Shown piece after piece: positions 1 to 8,903 of a stretch of 58,455 bases of DNA. Within the stretch, counting starts at the first letter, position 1, and each line of letters begins with the position of its first letter. The stretch is from Sinorhizobium glycinis (GTDB lineage Bacteria; Pseudomonadota; Alphaproteobacteria; Rhizobiales; Rhizobiaceae), in the NCBI RefSeq assembly GCF_001651865.1, contig NZ_LPUX01000049.1, positions 1 through 58,455 of the forward strand. The letters are read 5' to 3'. Below the pieces are notes generated by a model. It did not search any database, was not told the origin of the DNA, and was given only the letters and a program-made list of their open reading frames with translations. The translations under genes and the position numbers were made by a program.

Positions 1-1
1 G

Positions 2-903
2 GTCGCGGCAAGCCGCGGCGAGGACGAGGCGGGCTTCGGCGTCGATCTGCTGGCGGGGGCGAGCGACGCCGATGCCAGCGATGTGCTGCACGTCGCCGGC
101 CTGACACTGACCGGCGGCGACGCTTCCGGCGTCACCGTCGGCGGCGACAGCCTGGCGGTCGACCCGGGCGCCTACGATCATCTCGCCGTCGGCGAGACCG
201 CCGTCATCACCTACAGCTACGACATCGTCGACGGCCACGGCGGCGCCGTCGCCCAGACCGCCACCATCACCATCACCGGCGCCAACGACGCCCCGGCCGT
301 GTCGGCGGCGGTCGCGGCAAGCCGCGGCGAGGACGAGGCGGGCTTCGCCGTCGATCTGCTGGCGGGGGCGAGCGACGCCGATGCCAGCGACGTGCTGCAC
401 GTCGCCGGCCTGACGCTGACCGGCGGCGACGCTTCCGGCGTCACCGTCGACGGCGACAGCCTGTCGGTCGACCCGGGCGCCTATGATTATCTCGCCGTCG
501 GCGAGACCGCCGTCATCACCTACAGCTACGACATCGTCGACGGCCACGGCGGCGCCGTCGCCCAGACCGCCACCATCACCATCACCGGCGCCAACGACGC
601 CCCGGCCGTGTCGGCGGCGGTCGCGGCAAGCCGCGGCGAGGACGAGGCGGGCTTCGCCGTCGATCTGCTGGCGGGGGCGAGCGACGCCGATGCCAGCGAC
701 GTGCTGCACGTCGCCGGCCTGACGCTGACCGGCGGCGACGCTTCCGGCGTCACCGTCGGCGGCGGCCTGTCGGTCGACCCGGGCGCCTACGATTATCTCG
801 CCGTCGGCGAGACCGCCGTCGTCACCTACAGCTACGACATCGTCGACGGCCACGGCGGCGCCGTCGCCCAGACCGCCACCATCACCATCACCGGCGCCAA
901 CGA
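2..903 (+). repeat. Three tandem 309-bp coding repeats
   Basis: Units begin at about 2, 311 and 620, a period of exactly 309 bp (103 codons). Copies one and two differ at only a few positions. The third lacks two codons near the GVTV segment. Such DNA-level identity suggests recent duplication and copy-number instability. Confidence 0.9.
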
Positions 904-2197
904 CCATCCGATGAACACGGTTCCAGGGGCGCAGACGGTCGGTTCCAACACCGCGACCGCAATCACCGGTATCGCCGTGGCCGATGTGGACAGCACGAAT
1001 GTGACCACGACCCTCTCCGTGTCCAGTGGCAAACTGACGGTCGGAACGGGAAGCGGTCTCACGGTCAACAACAACGGTACGAACACCGTGACGATCAGCG
1101 GGACGCTCGCGCAGGTCAATGCCGCGCTGGCTACGCTGAGTTATCTCAGCAACACGAACTACAGCGGCGCCGATGTATTGACCGTAGTAACGTCGGACGG
1201 CTTGGCAAGCGATACGGATATGGTGGCGATCACGGCCAATCCGCCTGCCAATGTAGCACCGGCGGCATCCAATGATGTCATCGTCATATCAACAGGAACG
1301 TCCGTTTTCCTCTCAGCCGCTTGGTTGCTCAACAACGACACGGACACCGACGGAGACGCACTTTCGATTTCAGCGTCGAGCATCATCGGCTCGCTGCCGA
1401 GCGGTTGGACGATCACGCCGGTGACTGCCGGCGGGGTTATCACCGGGTTCAATGTCAGCACGGGCAATGTCAACCAAGCTGCTATTCTGTCGTATACGGT
1501 AGACGATGGACAGGGACACTTGTCGACCGCTCAGTTCACGATCCGGACACCCTCCACGCCGTCCAACAACGTGGAAAACGAAATCGACCTAGCCTCCCTG
1601 AACTACAACTACTCGTACATCGATGGAAAGGCTCAGGGTGATGAACTCAAGGCTAACCTGACACTTACCGGGACGCAGGGAAACGACGTATTCGTCGGCG
1701 GTAGCGGCGAAGACTTCCTTGATGCCGGCGCCGGCAACAACATTCTCACCGGGGGAGGCGGCTTCGACACGTTTGTCTTCCGGAATTTCGCAGGAACAAC
1801 AAATCACGTCACCGACTTCAATTCCGGCGGGAACTCGACGTTTGTTGATAGGTTGCAATTCGAAATCGGGACTGGGGCCAACGAGTTCTCGGTGGGCGAC
1901 AACGATTCGGCCATCATCTTTAAGATGGGGGGTGACGCCGCAATCAACGTCGCCGGCACGGAAATTGCTGTGAAGACGGATGCCAGCGTCACCAACGCGA
2001 CGGTCCAGAGCACGATCGACAGCTACACCAACATTACGACCGGTGCCCTGTTCGTATTTCACAATACGACCCTGGGCCACGCCGCGGTTTACTACGACTC
2101 TAAGCCGAGCGCGGCCGGCGGCGCAGTGCTGGTCGCAGAACTTGACAGCATAGGCACCCTCGGCAACTTCAACGCCAGTGATTTTCTATTGATCTGA
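2..2197 (+). CDS. Giant VCBS/cadherin-like repeat T1SS adhesin, C-terminal part (5' truncated by window edge)
   Basis: This is the C-terminal 731 residues of a large secreted repeat protein; the frame is open from base 2, so the real start lies outside the window. It opens with three nearly identical repeats of about 103 residues, each ending in a GANDAP/GANDHP signature typical of VCBS/cadherin-like bacterial adhesins. Two more divergent Ig-like modules follow. Near residues 555-590 there are RTX-like glycine/aspartate motifs (GGSGEDFLDAGAGNN, then GGGGFDTFVF). The chain ends in DFLLI, the hydrophobic tail common on type I secretion (T1SS) substrates. The repeat part is very GC-rich, while the unique C-terminal part is less so. 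Inferred role: calcium-binding surface adhesin exported by a T1SS. It could be the 3' end of the same type of protein that begins at 57060. Family assignment is firm; ligand unknown. Confidence 0.85.
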   Translation, partial: VAASRGEDEAGFGVDLLAGASDADASDVLHVAGLTLTGGDASGVTVGGDSLAVDPGAYDHLAVGETAVITYSYDIVDGHGGAVAQTATITITGANDAPAVSAAVAASRGEDEAGFAVDLLAGASDADASDVLHVAGLTLTGGDASGVTVDGDSLSVDPGAYDYLAVGETAVITYSYDIVDGHGGAVAQTATITITGANDAPAVSAAVAASRGEDEAGFAVDLLAGASDADASDVLHVAGLTLTGGDASGVTVGGGLSVDPGAYDYLAVGETAVVTYSYDIVDGHGGAVAQTATITITGANDHPMNTVPGAQTVGSNTATAITGIAVADVDSTNVTTTLSVSSGKLTVGTGSGLTVNNNGTNTVTISGTLAQVNAALATLSYLSNTNYSGADVLTVVTSDGLASDTDMVAITANPPANVAPAASNDVIVISTGTSVFLSAAWLLNNDTDTDGDALSISASSIIGSLPSGWTITPVTAGGVITGFNVSTGNVNQAAILSYTVDDGQGHLSTAQFTIRTPSTPSNNVENEIDLASLNYNYSYIDGKAQGDELKANLTLTGTQGNDVFVGGSGEDFLDAGAGNNILTGGGGFDTFVFRNFAGTTNHVTDFNSGGNSTFVDRLQFEIGTGANEFSVGDNDSAIIFKMGGDAAINVAGTEIAVKTDASVTNATVQSTIDSYTNITTGALFVFHNTTLGHAAVYYDSKPSAAGGAVLVAELDSIGTLGNFNASDFLLI

Positions 2198-2235
2198 CTT
2201 GGTCGAATGAAGATGGGTTGCTGACCTAATCCGCT

Positions 2236-2267
2236 CCAGGCGGCAATCGCCGAACTTCGGCGCCTGG
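2236..2267. terminator. GC-rich hairpin between convergent genes (candidate terminator)
   Basis: An inner stem CGCCG/CGGCG (2248-2252 with 2258-2262) is nested inside an outer pairing CCAGGC/GCCTGG (2236-2241 with 2262-2267). It lies between the adhesin stop and the convergent reductase gene, followed by a short T-rich stretch near 2276-2280. No strong U-tract, so the assignment is tentative. Confidence 0.4.
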
Positions 2268-2272
2268 CCTCT

Positions 2273-2860
2273 TCAGCTTTTCGAGGGAGCCTCGCCCCCG
2301 CGCTGTTTCACGGTCGCGGCATAATCGGCGAACGCCTGAACGAACCCGCGCAGCCGCTCGCGGGTTTCTTCGTCGGCCAATTGGCCCTCGCTGTCGAAAA
2401 GCGCGCGTGCCTTCGGCACCATCAGCCGCTTGCCCGACCAAAGCTCGGCGCCGAGCGTTCGTAGCACGGCGAGCCAGGCGTTCTGGCTGAGAATGGTCCC
2501 GAAGCTCCCCGGCGTTGCGCCGGCGAGCGCGAACGGCCGGCCGCCGAACACTTTGCGAATGTCGGCAGGGGGGCGGCTCAGCCAGTCGATGGCATTCTTG
2601 AAAACGCCGGGCACGGAGTTGTTGTATTCCGGCGTGAAGAGAATGACGCCGTCCGCCGCGATGATCTGCTGTTTCAGTGCCTCCGCCGGAGCCGGCACGC
2701 CGCTTTCGGCCTCCACGTCGCCGTCATAGAGCGGAATTCCATGCAGGGTCGCGGTCTCGAACTCGACCCCCTCGGGCGCTACCGCTTTCGCCGCGGTAAG
2801 CAGTCCGGTGTTAAAGGACGCCTTGCGCAGGCTCCCCGATATGCCGAGAAGTTTCGTCAT
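2273..2860 (-). CDS. NADPH-dependent FMN reductase (ChrR/YieF-type quinone reductase family)
   Basis: A 195-residue flavodoxin-like protein beginning MTKLLGISGSLRK. The GSLRKASFN loop is the FMN-phosphate binding signature of the NADPH-dependent FMN reductase family, and a FTPEYNNSVPGVFKNAIDW-type motif follows at about residue 75. The start at 2860 is chosen over an upstream ATG at 2965 because homologues begin at this point and GGAGGA lies upstream. These cytosolic enzymes reduce quinones, chromate or azo dyes by two-electron transfer. It lies 138 bp downstream of, and on the same strand as, a ring-cleaving dioxygenase. That pairing is like quinone-detoxification loci such as B. subtilis mhqNO, so quinone reduction is the favoured role; the substrate is inferred. 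Confidence 0.85.
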   Translation of the reverse strand: MTKLLGISGSLRKASFNTGLLTAAKAVAPEGVEFETATLHGIPLYDGDVEAESGVPAPAEALKQQIIAADGVILFTPEYNNSVPGVFKNAIDWLSRPPADIRKVFGGRPFALAGATPGSFGTILSQNAWLAVLRTLGAELWSGKRLMVPKARALFDSEGQLADEETRERLRGFVQAFADYAATVKQRGGEAPSKS

Positions 2861-2998
2861 CGATAAAGGACATCCTCCGGTTCGCGTGGGCCGCGGAACT
2901 TCCAGTAGTGAAACTAGGGGAATGAAAACGAAAGGAAAGCCAAGACGTAGCTGCTTCCGGCTCATGCATGGCGACGAGAAAAAAACGACCGCCAGTAC

Positions 2999-3952
2999 CT
3001 ATTCCAGCGGCTTCAGCCTCGCCTCGATCTGCGCCCGCTTCGGCTCCAGGAAGGGCGGCAGCGACAGGGTTTCGCCGAGCGACTCCAACGGCTCGTCGAC
3101 GGCAAAGCCCGGTCCGTCCGTGGCGATCTCGAACAGGATGCCGTTCGGCTCGCGGAAATAGAGCGAGCGGAAGTAGAAACGCTCCACCTCGCCGCTCGAC
3201 GGCAGATGAAAGGCCTTCAGCCTCTCCGTCCACTGGTGCAGCCTGTCGATGTCCGGCGCGCGGAAGGCGACGTGGTGGACGGCGCCTGCTCCCTGCCGGG
3301 CGATCGGCAGCCCCGGCTGGACCGCGACATGCAGTTCCGCCGCCGGCCCGCCCTCGCCCATCGAGAAGACATGCACCTCGCCGTTCCCGTCCGGCGAAGC
3401 ATAGTGACGCACCTCGCGCATATTCATGACATGGGTGAGCACCAGCGCCGTATTGGTGATATCCGGCACGCTGATCGTGATCGGCGCAAGACCCCTGATC
3501 TGGTGCTCGGCCGGGACCGGGCTCCTTTCCCAGGGATGCGACGGTGCAAGCCCACCATCGTCCACGAGACGGAAGCGCTGCCCCTCGCCGTCCTCGAAAT
3601 CGAGAGAGGTGCGGCCGTCGATTTCGCTGATCTCGCCCGAGGCCACATTCAGTTCGTCAAAGCGCCGCTTCCACCATTCCACGCTTTCGGCACCGGCGAC
3701 GCGAAGCCCGGTCCGCGAGATGCTGTGCGTTCCGCGCCCCTCCGGCCCGACCGGCCAGTCGAAGAAGGTCAGGTCCGTGCCGGGCGTCGCCTTCCCGTCG
3801 GCATAGAACAGATGATAGGCAGTCGTGTCGTCCTGGTTGACGGTCTTCTTGACGAGCCGCAGCCCCAGCGTCTTGGTATAGAAGCGCAGGTTCTCCGGCG
3901 CATTCGCGGTAATAGCCGTTAGATGGTGGATTCCGGTCAGTTGCAAGCTCAT
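2999..3952 (-). CDS. Ring-cleaving dioxygenase, glyoxalase/VOC superfamily (MhqO-like)
   Basis: 317 residues with two vicinal-oxygen-chelate halves. It begins [19 protein letters not shown], where GIHHLTAI carries the first metal-ligand histidine. The second half has GAVHHVAFR at about residue 220 and an acidic ligand region near [17 protein letters not shown]. Length and order match the MhqO/YkcA-like 'ring-cleaving dioxygenase' family, which open hydroquinone-type rings with Fe(II). A start at 3952 is supported by the conserved N-terminus and an upstream GGAGG-like element. The next gene downstream is an FMN quinone reductase, so the two probably form a small electrophile-detoxification unit. 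Substrate not determinable from sequence. Confidence 0.82.
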   Translation of the reverse strand: MSLQLTGIHHLTAITANAPENLRFYTKTLGLRLVKKTVNQDDTTAYHLFYADGKATPGTDLTFFDWPVGPEGRGTHSISRTGLRVAGAESVEWWKRRFDELNVASGEISEIDGRTSLDFEDGEGQRFRLVDDGGLAPSHPWERSPVPAEHQIRGLAPITISVPDITNTALVLTHVMNMREVRHYASPDGNGEVHVFSMGEGGPAAELHVAVQPGLPIARQGAGAVHHVAFRAPDIDRLHQWTERLKAFHLPSSGEVERFYFRSLYFREPNGILFEIATDGPGFAVDEPLESLGETLSLPPFLEPKRAQIEARLKPLE

Positions 3953-4056
3953 GATTGCCTCCTGGGGCTTTCGGTTGAGCTGGATATCGGTCTGGCCAAG
4001 CGTAACACAAGGGAGATGGCGCGAACGGATTGTCCCCTGACAGCGAACGATCGAAA

Positions 4057-4836
4057 TCAGACTCGTCTGAGGTCCTTGAGGTACGTATTCTCGCCGCGCG
4101 AAATGGCAAAGGCCGCAGGATCGATTTCGGCGAAAATCAGCGTTTCATCGGAGGAATTGGCTTTAGCCATGACCTGTCCGTCCGGAGACGCGACACAGGA
4201 AAGACCGGCGAAGGAGAACATGGCGTCCGAGCCGCAATGATTGACATAGGCGACGAACACCTGGTTCTCGAAGGCTCGTGTCCGGATCATGTGGTCGGTG
4301 ATGAACGTACCAGACCAGCCGGCCGGGAGCGCCGTCGGCACCAGCACGGCATCGGCGCCGGCGGATGCGAGCCGGCGGACATTTTCCGGAAACTCGACAT
4401 CGTAGCAGATCAGCATGCCGCAGGTGACGCCCCGATGCTCGAAAAGGCGCGTCGACGGTTCCGCCGGCGTGAACAGCGAGCGTTCGTAGTCGCCATAGAG
4501 ATGCGATTTCCGATAGATCGTCGGCTCGACATCGGCGACCACATGGACAGCGCTGTTGTAGACGGCTGCGCCTTCGCGTTCTGCAAAGCCGGCGATGATG
4601 GCGATGCCGGCGTCGCGCGAGATCCGCTGCAATGCTTGCAGGGTTCCCCCCTTGGCCGGCTCAGCCAGTGCCAGGATGTCTTCGCCCGCGCCGTAGCCGG
4701 TGATCCCGAGTTCCGGCGTCACCAGCAATGTCGCCCCCTTGGCCGCAGCCTCGGCGGCCGCGCCTTCGACACGGGCGAGGTTGGCGGCGATGTCGCCGCC
4801 GACGCTCTTCATCTGCAGGGCCGCGAGCTTCATCAT
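4057..4836 (-). CDS. Carbon-nitrogen hydrolase (nitrilase-superfamily amidase)
   Basis: 259 residues with the complete nitrilase-fold triad: Glu42 in VTPELGI, Lys110 in IYRKSHLYG and Cys144 in [10 protein letters not shown]. Start ATG 4836 overlaps the stop of the upstream ABC permease by 4 bp (ATGA), so it is translationally coupled as the last gene of a polyamine-type transporter operon. Superfamily members hydrolyse amides or carbamoyl compounds; N-carbamoylputrescine amidase is one polyamine-linked example, and R-stereoselective amidases are another close type. Given the operon, it may release an amine from an imported amide or carbamoyl derivative; that substrate is inference. An in-frame open extension to 5469 overlaps the permease and was rejected. 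Confidence 0.85.
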   Translation of the reverse strand: MMKLAALQMKSVGGDIAANLARVEGAAAEAAAKGATLLVTPELGITGYGAGEDILALAEPAKGGTLQALQRISRDAGIAIIAGFAEREGAAVYNSAVHVVADVEPTIYRKSHLYGDYERSLFTPAEPSTRLFEHRGVTCGMLICYDVEFPENVRRLASAGADAVLVPTALPAGWSGTFITDHMIRTRAFENQVFVAYVNHCGSDAMFSFAGLSCVASPDGQVMAKANSSDETLIFAEIDPAAFAISRGENTYLKDLRRV

Positions 4837-5633
4837 TTTTGATCGGATGCCATGGCGCCGAGCAGCTTCGGCAGGTCGCCGAAGCGGGCGACGAGACCGA
4901 AGATGACCGCCGCCGTCGAAACGAAGAGAACCGTCACCGAGGCCATGGTCGGCGTGTAGCCATAGCGGAGCGCGTTGAAGATCTTGATCGGCAGCGTCTC
5001 CATCGTGAAGCCGACGGTCATGTAGGCGACGATATATTCGTTGAGCGACAGCACGAAGGCGAAGGCGTAGCCCGAGACGATATAGGGCAGGATCAGCGGC
5101 AGCACGACGGTGCGGAAGATGGTGCGCTCGTCGGCGCCCATCGTCGCGGCGGCCTCCACCAGCGAGCGATCGATCGAGGTGAAGCCGAGCGACAGCGTCA
5201 CCAGCGGCAGGGTCACGAAGAAGATCGCGTGGCTGACGACCGCCGTCCAGGGCTGGCCGTAAAAGCCGGCGGTTGCCCAGAAGGTCAAAAGGCCGAGCGC
5301 CGTAATCACCGGCGGCAGCGTGAAGGGGGCGACGCCGAGGAGCTGGAAGATATTCGCCCAGGGCGCCACCCGCCGCCACAGGAACCAGGCGAGCGGCAGC
5401 GCGATCGCCACGGCGAGCGCTGCCGAGAGCAGCGCAAGCGTCACGGAGGCGAAAAGCGCGTTTCTCCATTCGGGATTGAGGAAGATTTCGCCGTACCAGG
5501 AGGTCGAAAAACCTTCCGGCGGAAAGGCGAGCGTCTGCTTCTGATTGACCGAGACGCCGGCGACCACGATCAGCGGGAGCGCGAGGAAAAGGCCGATCAG
5601 GAAGAAGTAGAGTTTCTGGTAAACGGAGGTCAT
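4833..5633 (-). CDS. ABC transporter permease, PotC-like (spermidine/putrescine type)
   Basis: 266 residues, six predicted membrane segments, and the EAA cytoplasmic loop at about residues 160-180 (LVEAAATMGADERTIF), which contacts the ATPase. The sequence type (N-terminal VYQKLYFFLIGLFLALPLIVV and YIVSGYAFAFVLSLNEY) is that of the second permease of polyamine importers. It overlaps the upstream PotB-like gene by 4 bp (5630-5633) and the downstream amidase by 4 bp. It forms the inner-membrane channel with the PotB-like subunit. Ligand class by homology is polyamine or a related opine-type cation. Confidence 0.88.
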   Translation of the reverse strand: MTSVYQKLYFFLIGLFLALPLIVVAGVSVNQKQTLAFPPEGFSTSWYGEIFLNPEWRNALFASVTLALLSAALAVAIALPLAWFLWRRVAPWANIFQLLGVAPFTLPPVITALGLLTFWATAGFYGQPWTAVVSHAIFFVTLPLVTLSLGFTSIDRSLVEAAATMGADERTIFRTVVLPLILPYIVSGYAFAFVLSLNEYIVAYMTVGFTMETLPIKIFNALRYGYTPTMASVTVLFVSTAAVIFGLVARFGDLPKLLGAMASDQK

Positions 5634-6484
5634 GCAGCCTCTCCCTTGCGTCCGGCGATCACGGTGAGCGCCACCAGTCCGAGCGTCACCAGCACCAGAA
5701 AAACAGCCATCGCGGCGGCGAACGGCATGTTGGACTGGTAGATCGCCTGGTCGGTAATCAGCACCGAAAGCGTCCAGTGCTGCGGCCGGCCGAGAAGCTG
5801 CGGCAGCAGATAGGAGCCGAGCGCGAAGATGAACACCATGATCAGCGTAGCCACGATGGTGTTCCTAAGCGCCGGCACGACGACGGTGAAGAACGCCTTG
5901 GGCGGTGATGCGCCAAGCGTGCGTGCCGCCTCGGTGAGCGTCGGGTCAAGCCGGACGAGCGCCGGGAACAGGACCAGCACGGTATAGGGGAAGGCCTGGT
6001 AGACCATGCCGGTCAGCACCGCCGCGAAACTCGGCGTCAGGGCCTTCGCCTCGCTCATCAAGCCAAGCGCGACAAGGATGTTGGTAATGCCGGCGGTGCG
6101 CGAGAAGAGCGTCGACCAGGCAAAGCCGATGATCACCTCGGAGAGCGAGAGGATCGAGAGCAGCGCCACCAGCCAGACAATCTGCACGCGGCGTGCCATG
6201 CGCGTCAGCAGATAGGTGAACGGCAGCGCCAGCACCACGCAGCAGATGGCGACGGCGATCGCCATCATGAGCGAGAAGCCGAGCACGCCACCGAAGAAGG
6301 CCGAGAGGAAGCGCTCGTAGTTGTCGAACACGAAGGCCGGCGTATAGAAGCCGCCCTGCTGGCGCTGGAAGAAACTGACGGCGATCATCGTGCCGAAGGG
6401 CACGACGAAGAAGATGGTGAGCATCGCCGCGGGGAAGAGGAGCGGCGAGTAGTCGCCGAAGGTCTGGGGCGGTTCGCGTCTCAT
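5630..6484 (-). CDS. ABC transporter permease, PotB-like (spermidine/putrescine type)
   Basis: 284 residues with about six transmembrane helices and an EAA motif at about residues 185-205 (LTEAARTLGASPPKAFF). It is the first permease of the polyamine-type importer. Its ATG overlaps the end of the PotA-like ATPase gene (6481-6484). Overlaps on both sides show ATPase, two permeases and amidase are one tightly coupled operon. Confidence 0.88.
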   Translation of the reverse strand: MRREPPQTFGDYSPLLFPAAMLTIFFVVPFGTMIAVSFFQRQQGGFYTPAFVFDNYERFLSAFFGGVLGFSLMMAIAVAICCVVLALPFTYLLTRMARRVQIVWLVALLSILSLSEVIIGFAWSTLFSRTAGITNILVALGLMSEAKALTPSFAAVLTGMVYQAFPYTVLVLFPALVRLDPTLTEAARTLGASPPKAFFTVVVPALRNTIVATLIMVFIFALGSYLLPQLLGRPQHWTLSVLITDQAIYQSNMPFAAAMAVFLVLVTLGLVALTVIAGRKGEAA

Positions 6485-7518
6485 TTCCTGAGCACCACGC
6501 AGACATCTGGGGTGAGGGCGATGCCGACCTGCTGGCCGACGCTGACCTCCGGCCGCTCCCGAGGCGTCGAAACGGCGACGATCTGGCGGTCTCCAGCCTC
6601 GACGAAGGTCTCGATCGTGCCGCCGAGGTCGCGCACGAAGGTAACGGTGCCGGTCAGCGCGCCGGCGCCGGGCGCGGTCAGGTGAACGTCTTCCGGCCGG
6701 ATCGAGATCGTCGCCTTGGCCGCCCCGGGCGGCAGTTGCAGGCCCGGAACCGGCTGGCCGAGCACGGTGACATGGTTGCGGGTATCCGATTCCACCTCGA
6801 TCAGATTGGTCTGGCCGATAAAGTCGGCCACGAAGCTGTCGGCGGGGCGCCGGTAGATCTCGATAGGCGAGGCCGCCTGGCGGATTTCGCCGCCGCTCAT
6901 GACGACGACCGTATCGGCCATGGTCATCGCCTCGCGCTGGTCATGGGTCACGACGATCGTGGTGATGCCGAGCTTCTGCTGCAATTGCCGGAGTTCCACC
7001 TGCATGGCCTCGCGCAGCTTGGCGTCGAGTGCGGAAAGCGGTTCATCGAGCAGGAAGAGCTTCGGCGAGATCGCCAGCGCCCGGGCGATCGCAACGCGCT
7101 GACGCTGGCCGCCGGAAAGCTTGGAGACCGGCCGGTCCGCATAGCCGGAAAGATGGATCATCGACAGCAGTTCCTCGACCCGCTTCTTCTGGTCCTCCTT
7201 CGGTGCGCCGCGAATGCGCAGGGAATAGGCGATGTTCTCGCCGACCGTCAGATGTGGAAAGAGCGCCAGCGACTGGAACACCATGCCGAGATTGCGCTTG
7301 TGCGTCGGCACCCGCGTAATGTCCTCTCCGTCGAGCCGGATGGCCCCGGAAGTCGGCAGGTCGAGGCCGGCGATCATCCGCAGGAGGGTTGTCTTGCCGC
7401 AGCCCGACGGACCGAGCATGCAGACGAAGGTGCCGTGCGGCACCGTGAGGTCGACGTCGTTGACGGCCTTGAAGGCTCCGAATTCCTTGACGACGTTCTG
7501 AAGGGCAAGTCCCGACAT
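6481..7518 (-). CDS. ABC transporter ATP-binding protein, PotA-like
   Basis: 345 residues. Walker A GPSGCGKTT is at about 36-44, the LSGGQRQ signature near 135, Walker B LFLLDEPLSALD near 155-167 and the H-loop TTIVVTHDQ after it. A C-terminal TOBE-type domain (about 275-345) is typical of PotA/MalK-class ATPases. The start at 7518 (MSGLALQNVV) is preferred over ATG 7566 because it gives the family-standard N-terminus and has GGGGA about 5 nt upstream. It powers the permeases encoded downstream. It is separated from the solute-binding protein gene by 234 bp that include a perfect 14-bp hairpin. Confidence 0.9.
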   Translation of the reverse strand: MSGLALQNVVKEFGAFKAVNDVDLTVPHGTFVCMLGPSGCGKTTLLRMIAGLDLPTSGAIRLDGEDITRVPTHKRNLGMVFQSLALFPHLTVGENIAYSLRIRGAPKEDQKKRVEELLSMIHLSGYADRPVSKLSGGQRQRVAIARALAISPKLFLLDEPLSALDAKLREAMQVELRQLQQKLGITTIVVTHDQREAMTMADTVVVMSGGEIRQAASPIEIYRRPADSFVADFIGQTNLIEVESDTRNHVTVLGQPVPGLQLPPGAAKATISIRPEDVHLTAPGAGALTGTVTFVRDLGGTIETFVEAGDRQIVAVSTPRERPEVSVGQQVGIALTPDVCVVLRK

Positions 7519-7711
7519 ATGTTCCCCGCTTTGGCGCCTCATGCGCAAATGCTGCAATGCCAGCACCTATCGAGGCGCGACGGTGGCGGCAGCATTCGAG
7601 TTTGGACATAGGTTATCCCTAAACCGCCCGCGGTTTAAGGGATTATGCACTGAGCCATGCCGCCGTTGTGAGTGCGACAGCGGCCTTGACCCAGTTGTAG
7701 GCGCACGGCGC

Positions 7712-7744
7712 TGCAGTCCGCCCCGTTGACCGGGGCGGACTGCA
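7712..7744 (-). promoter_or_regulatory. Perfect 14-bp intercistronic hairpin after the polyamine binding-protein gene
   Basis: TGCAGTCCGCCCCG (7712-7725) pairs perfectly with 7731-7744 around the 5-nt loop TTGAC. It begins 8 nt past the binding-protein stop on the minus strand. There is no U-tract, so it is more likely a 3' mRNA-stabilising or attenuating hairpin than a full terminator. Equivalent hairpins follow two other binding-protein genes in this window. Confidence 0.75.
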
Positions 7745-7752
7745 CGCGACCG

Positions 7753-8832
7753 TCAACCGACGATAAGCTCCGTCCACTTCTGGTTCAGCCAATCCGACTT
7801 CGTCTGGTAGAGGTCGTAGCGCGGGACGATTGGCTCGATATCGGACGACACTGCGGCAAACTCCTTTTCCGTCAGATCGGTCGACTCGCGCTTGACCGTT
7901 GGCGAGGTGCCGACCTTGCGCGACAGCGTCGCCTGGATCGCCGGCTGGCACATGTAGTCGATGAAGATATGTGCTTCCTCGGACTTCTGCGAGGCGCGCG
8001 ACAGCGCCCAGCAACCGGAATCCTGGATGCCGCCCTCCTTCGGGAAGGTCGAGCGAACCGGATGACCGTCGGCGGCGGCAAGCCCGGTGACGTCGTGGTA
8101 GTACTGGCCCATCGGAATTTCGCCCGACTTCAGCGCCTGCTCGAACTGCGCCTCGTCGCGGTACCAGAGGCGAACATTCGGCTTCACTTCGGCGAGCTTC
8201 TCGAAGGCCTTCAGGATCCCCTCCTCCGTGTCGAGCGCATTGGTGCCGCCCATGTGGGTCTTGGCGGTCACTTCGAGCAGGAAGGAGTTGGAGACCAGCG
8301 CCAGCAAGCCGAGCTTGTCGGCGTTCGCCGGATCCCAGAGGGCCGTCCAGGAGGTCGGGGCTTCCTTATAGACGTTGGTGTTGGTGACGAGCGTGATGTA
8401 CCAGGATACGGCACCGACACCGGCGACGCGGCCGTCCGGATATTTGTTGACGAAGCGGTCGAGAAGGTCAGACGCATGCTTGATCTTCGCCATGTCGATC
8501 GGCGTCCAGAGCTCGGTCGCCTGACCCTTGAGCATCGCAACCTGCGACATCATCGAAACGTCAGCCGGCGCCTGTCCGGCACGGGCCGCCTGCTCGAGCT
8601 GGACCAGCCAGGCCTCGCCGGTCGGCTCGGCGACCGACTCGACCGCAATCCCCGTCGCCTTGGTGAATTCCGGGAAGATGTTCTTGTCGAAGGAGTCCTT
8701 GAAGTAGCCGCCATAGACGCCGACCTTCAGCGACTTGTCCTGGGCTCTCAGCACCGCGGGCATCGCCAGCATCGATGCACCGGCAAGCCCCGCTCCCAGC
8801 AGCGTGCGGCGCTTGATGGAATTAATGTTCAT
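7753..8832 (-). CDS. Periplasmic substrate-binding protein, polyamine-type (PotD-like)
   Basis: 359 residues. The N-terminus MNINSIKRRTLLGAGLAGAS has a KRR-TLL motif followed by a hydrophobic stretch, suggesting Tat export, with cleavage near LRA-QDK (about 30). The mature part resembles family-1 extracellular solute-binding proteins of spermidine/putrescine importers (VGVYGGYFKDSFDKNIFPEF; later GQYYHDVTG and CWALSR). It captures the ligand in the periplasm for the downstream ATPase and permeases. GGAG lies upstream of ATG 8832. The gene is separated from the ATPase by a strong hairpin, consistent with higher binding-protein expression. The exact ligand (putrescine, spermidine or a related amine) cannot be fixed. 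Confidence 0.86.
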   Translation of the reverse strand: MNINSIKRRTLLGAGLAGASMLAMPAVLRAQDKSLKVGVYGGYFKDSFDKNIFPEFTKATGIAVESVAEPTGEAWLVQLEQAARAGQAPADVSMMSQVAMLKGQATELWTPIDMAKIKHASDLLDRFVNKYPDGRVAGVGAVSWYITLVTNTNVYKEAPTSWTALWDPANADKLGLLALVSNSFLLEVTAKTHMGGTNALDTEEGILKAFEKLAEVKPNVRLWYRDEAQFEQALKSGEIPMGQYYHDVTGLAAADGHPVRSTFPKEGGIQDSGCWALSRASQKSEEAHIFIDYMCQPAIQATLSRKVGTSPTVKRESTDLTEKEFAAVSSDIEPIVPRYDLYQTKSDWLNQKWTELIVG

Positions 8833-8903
8833 TGCATGTCTCCTTTGTTTTGGCGGCTACGCCGCGTTCCCTGTTGTCGTTAATTCCCTGGATCTTCTAA
8901 GTC

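Noticed and set aside
2..903. CRISPR-like or satellite array
   Set aside because: The repeats are 309 bp, contiguous, in frame and encode VCBS-type domains.
217..1119. Several minus-strand open frames across the left VCBS repeats, repeated with the same translation
   Set aside because: They are antisense shadows of the 309-bp repeats in very GC-rich DNA and have no ribosome-binding sites.
4837..5469. In-frame N-terminal extension of the nitrilase gene to a start at 5469
   Set aside because: It runs antiframe through the permease gene; the ATGA overlap at 4833-4836 gives a family-typical N-terminus.
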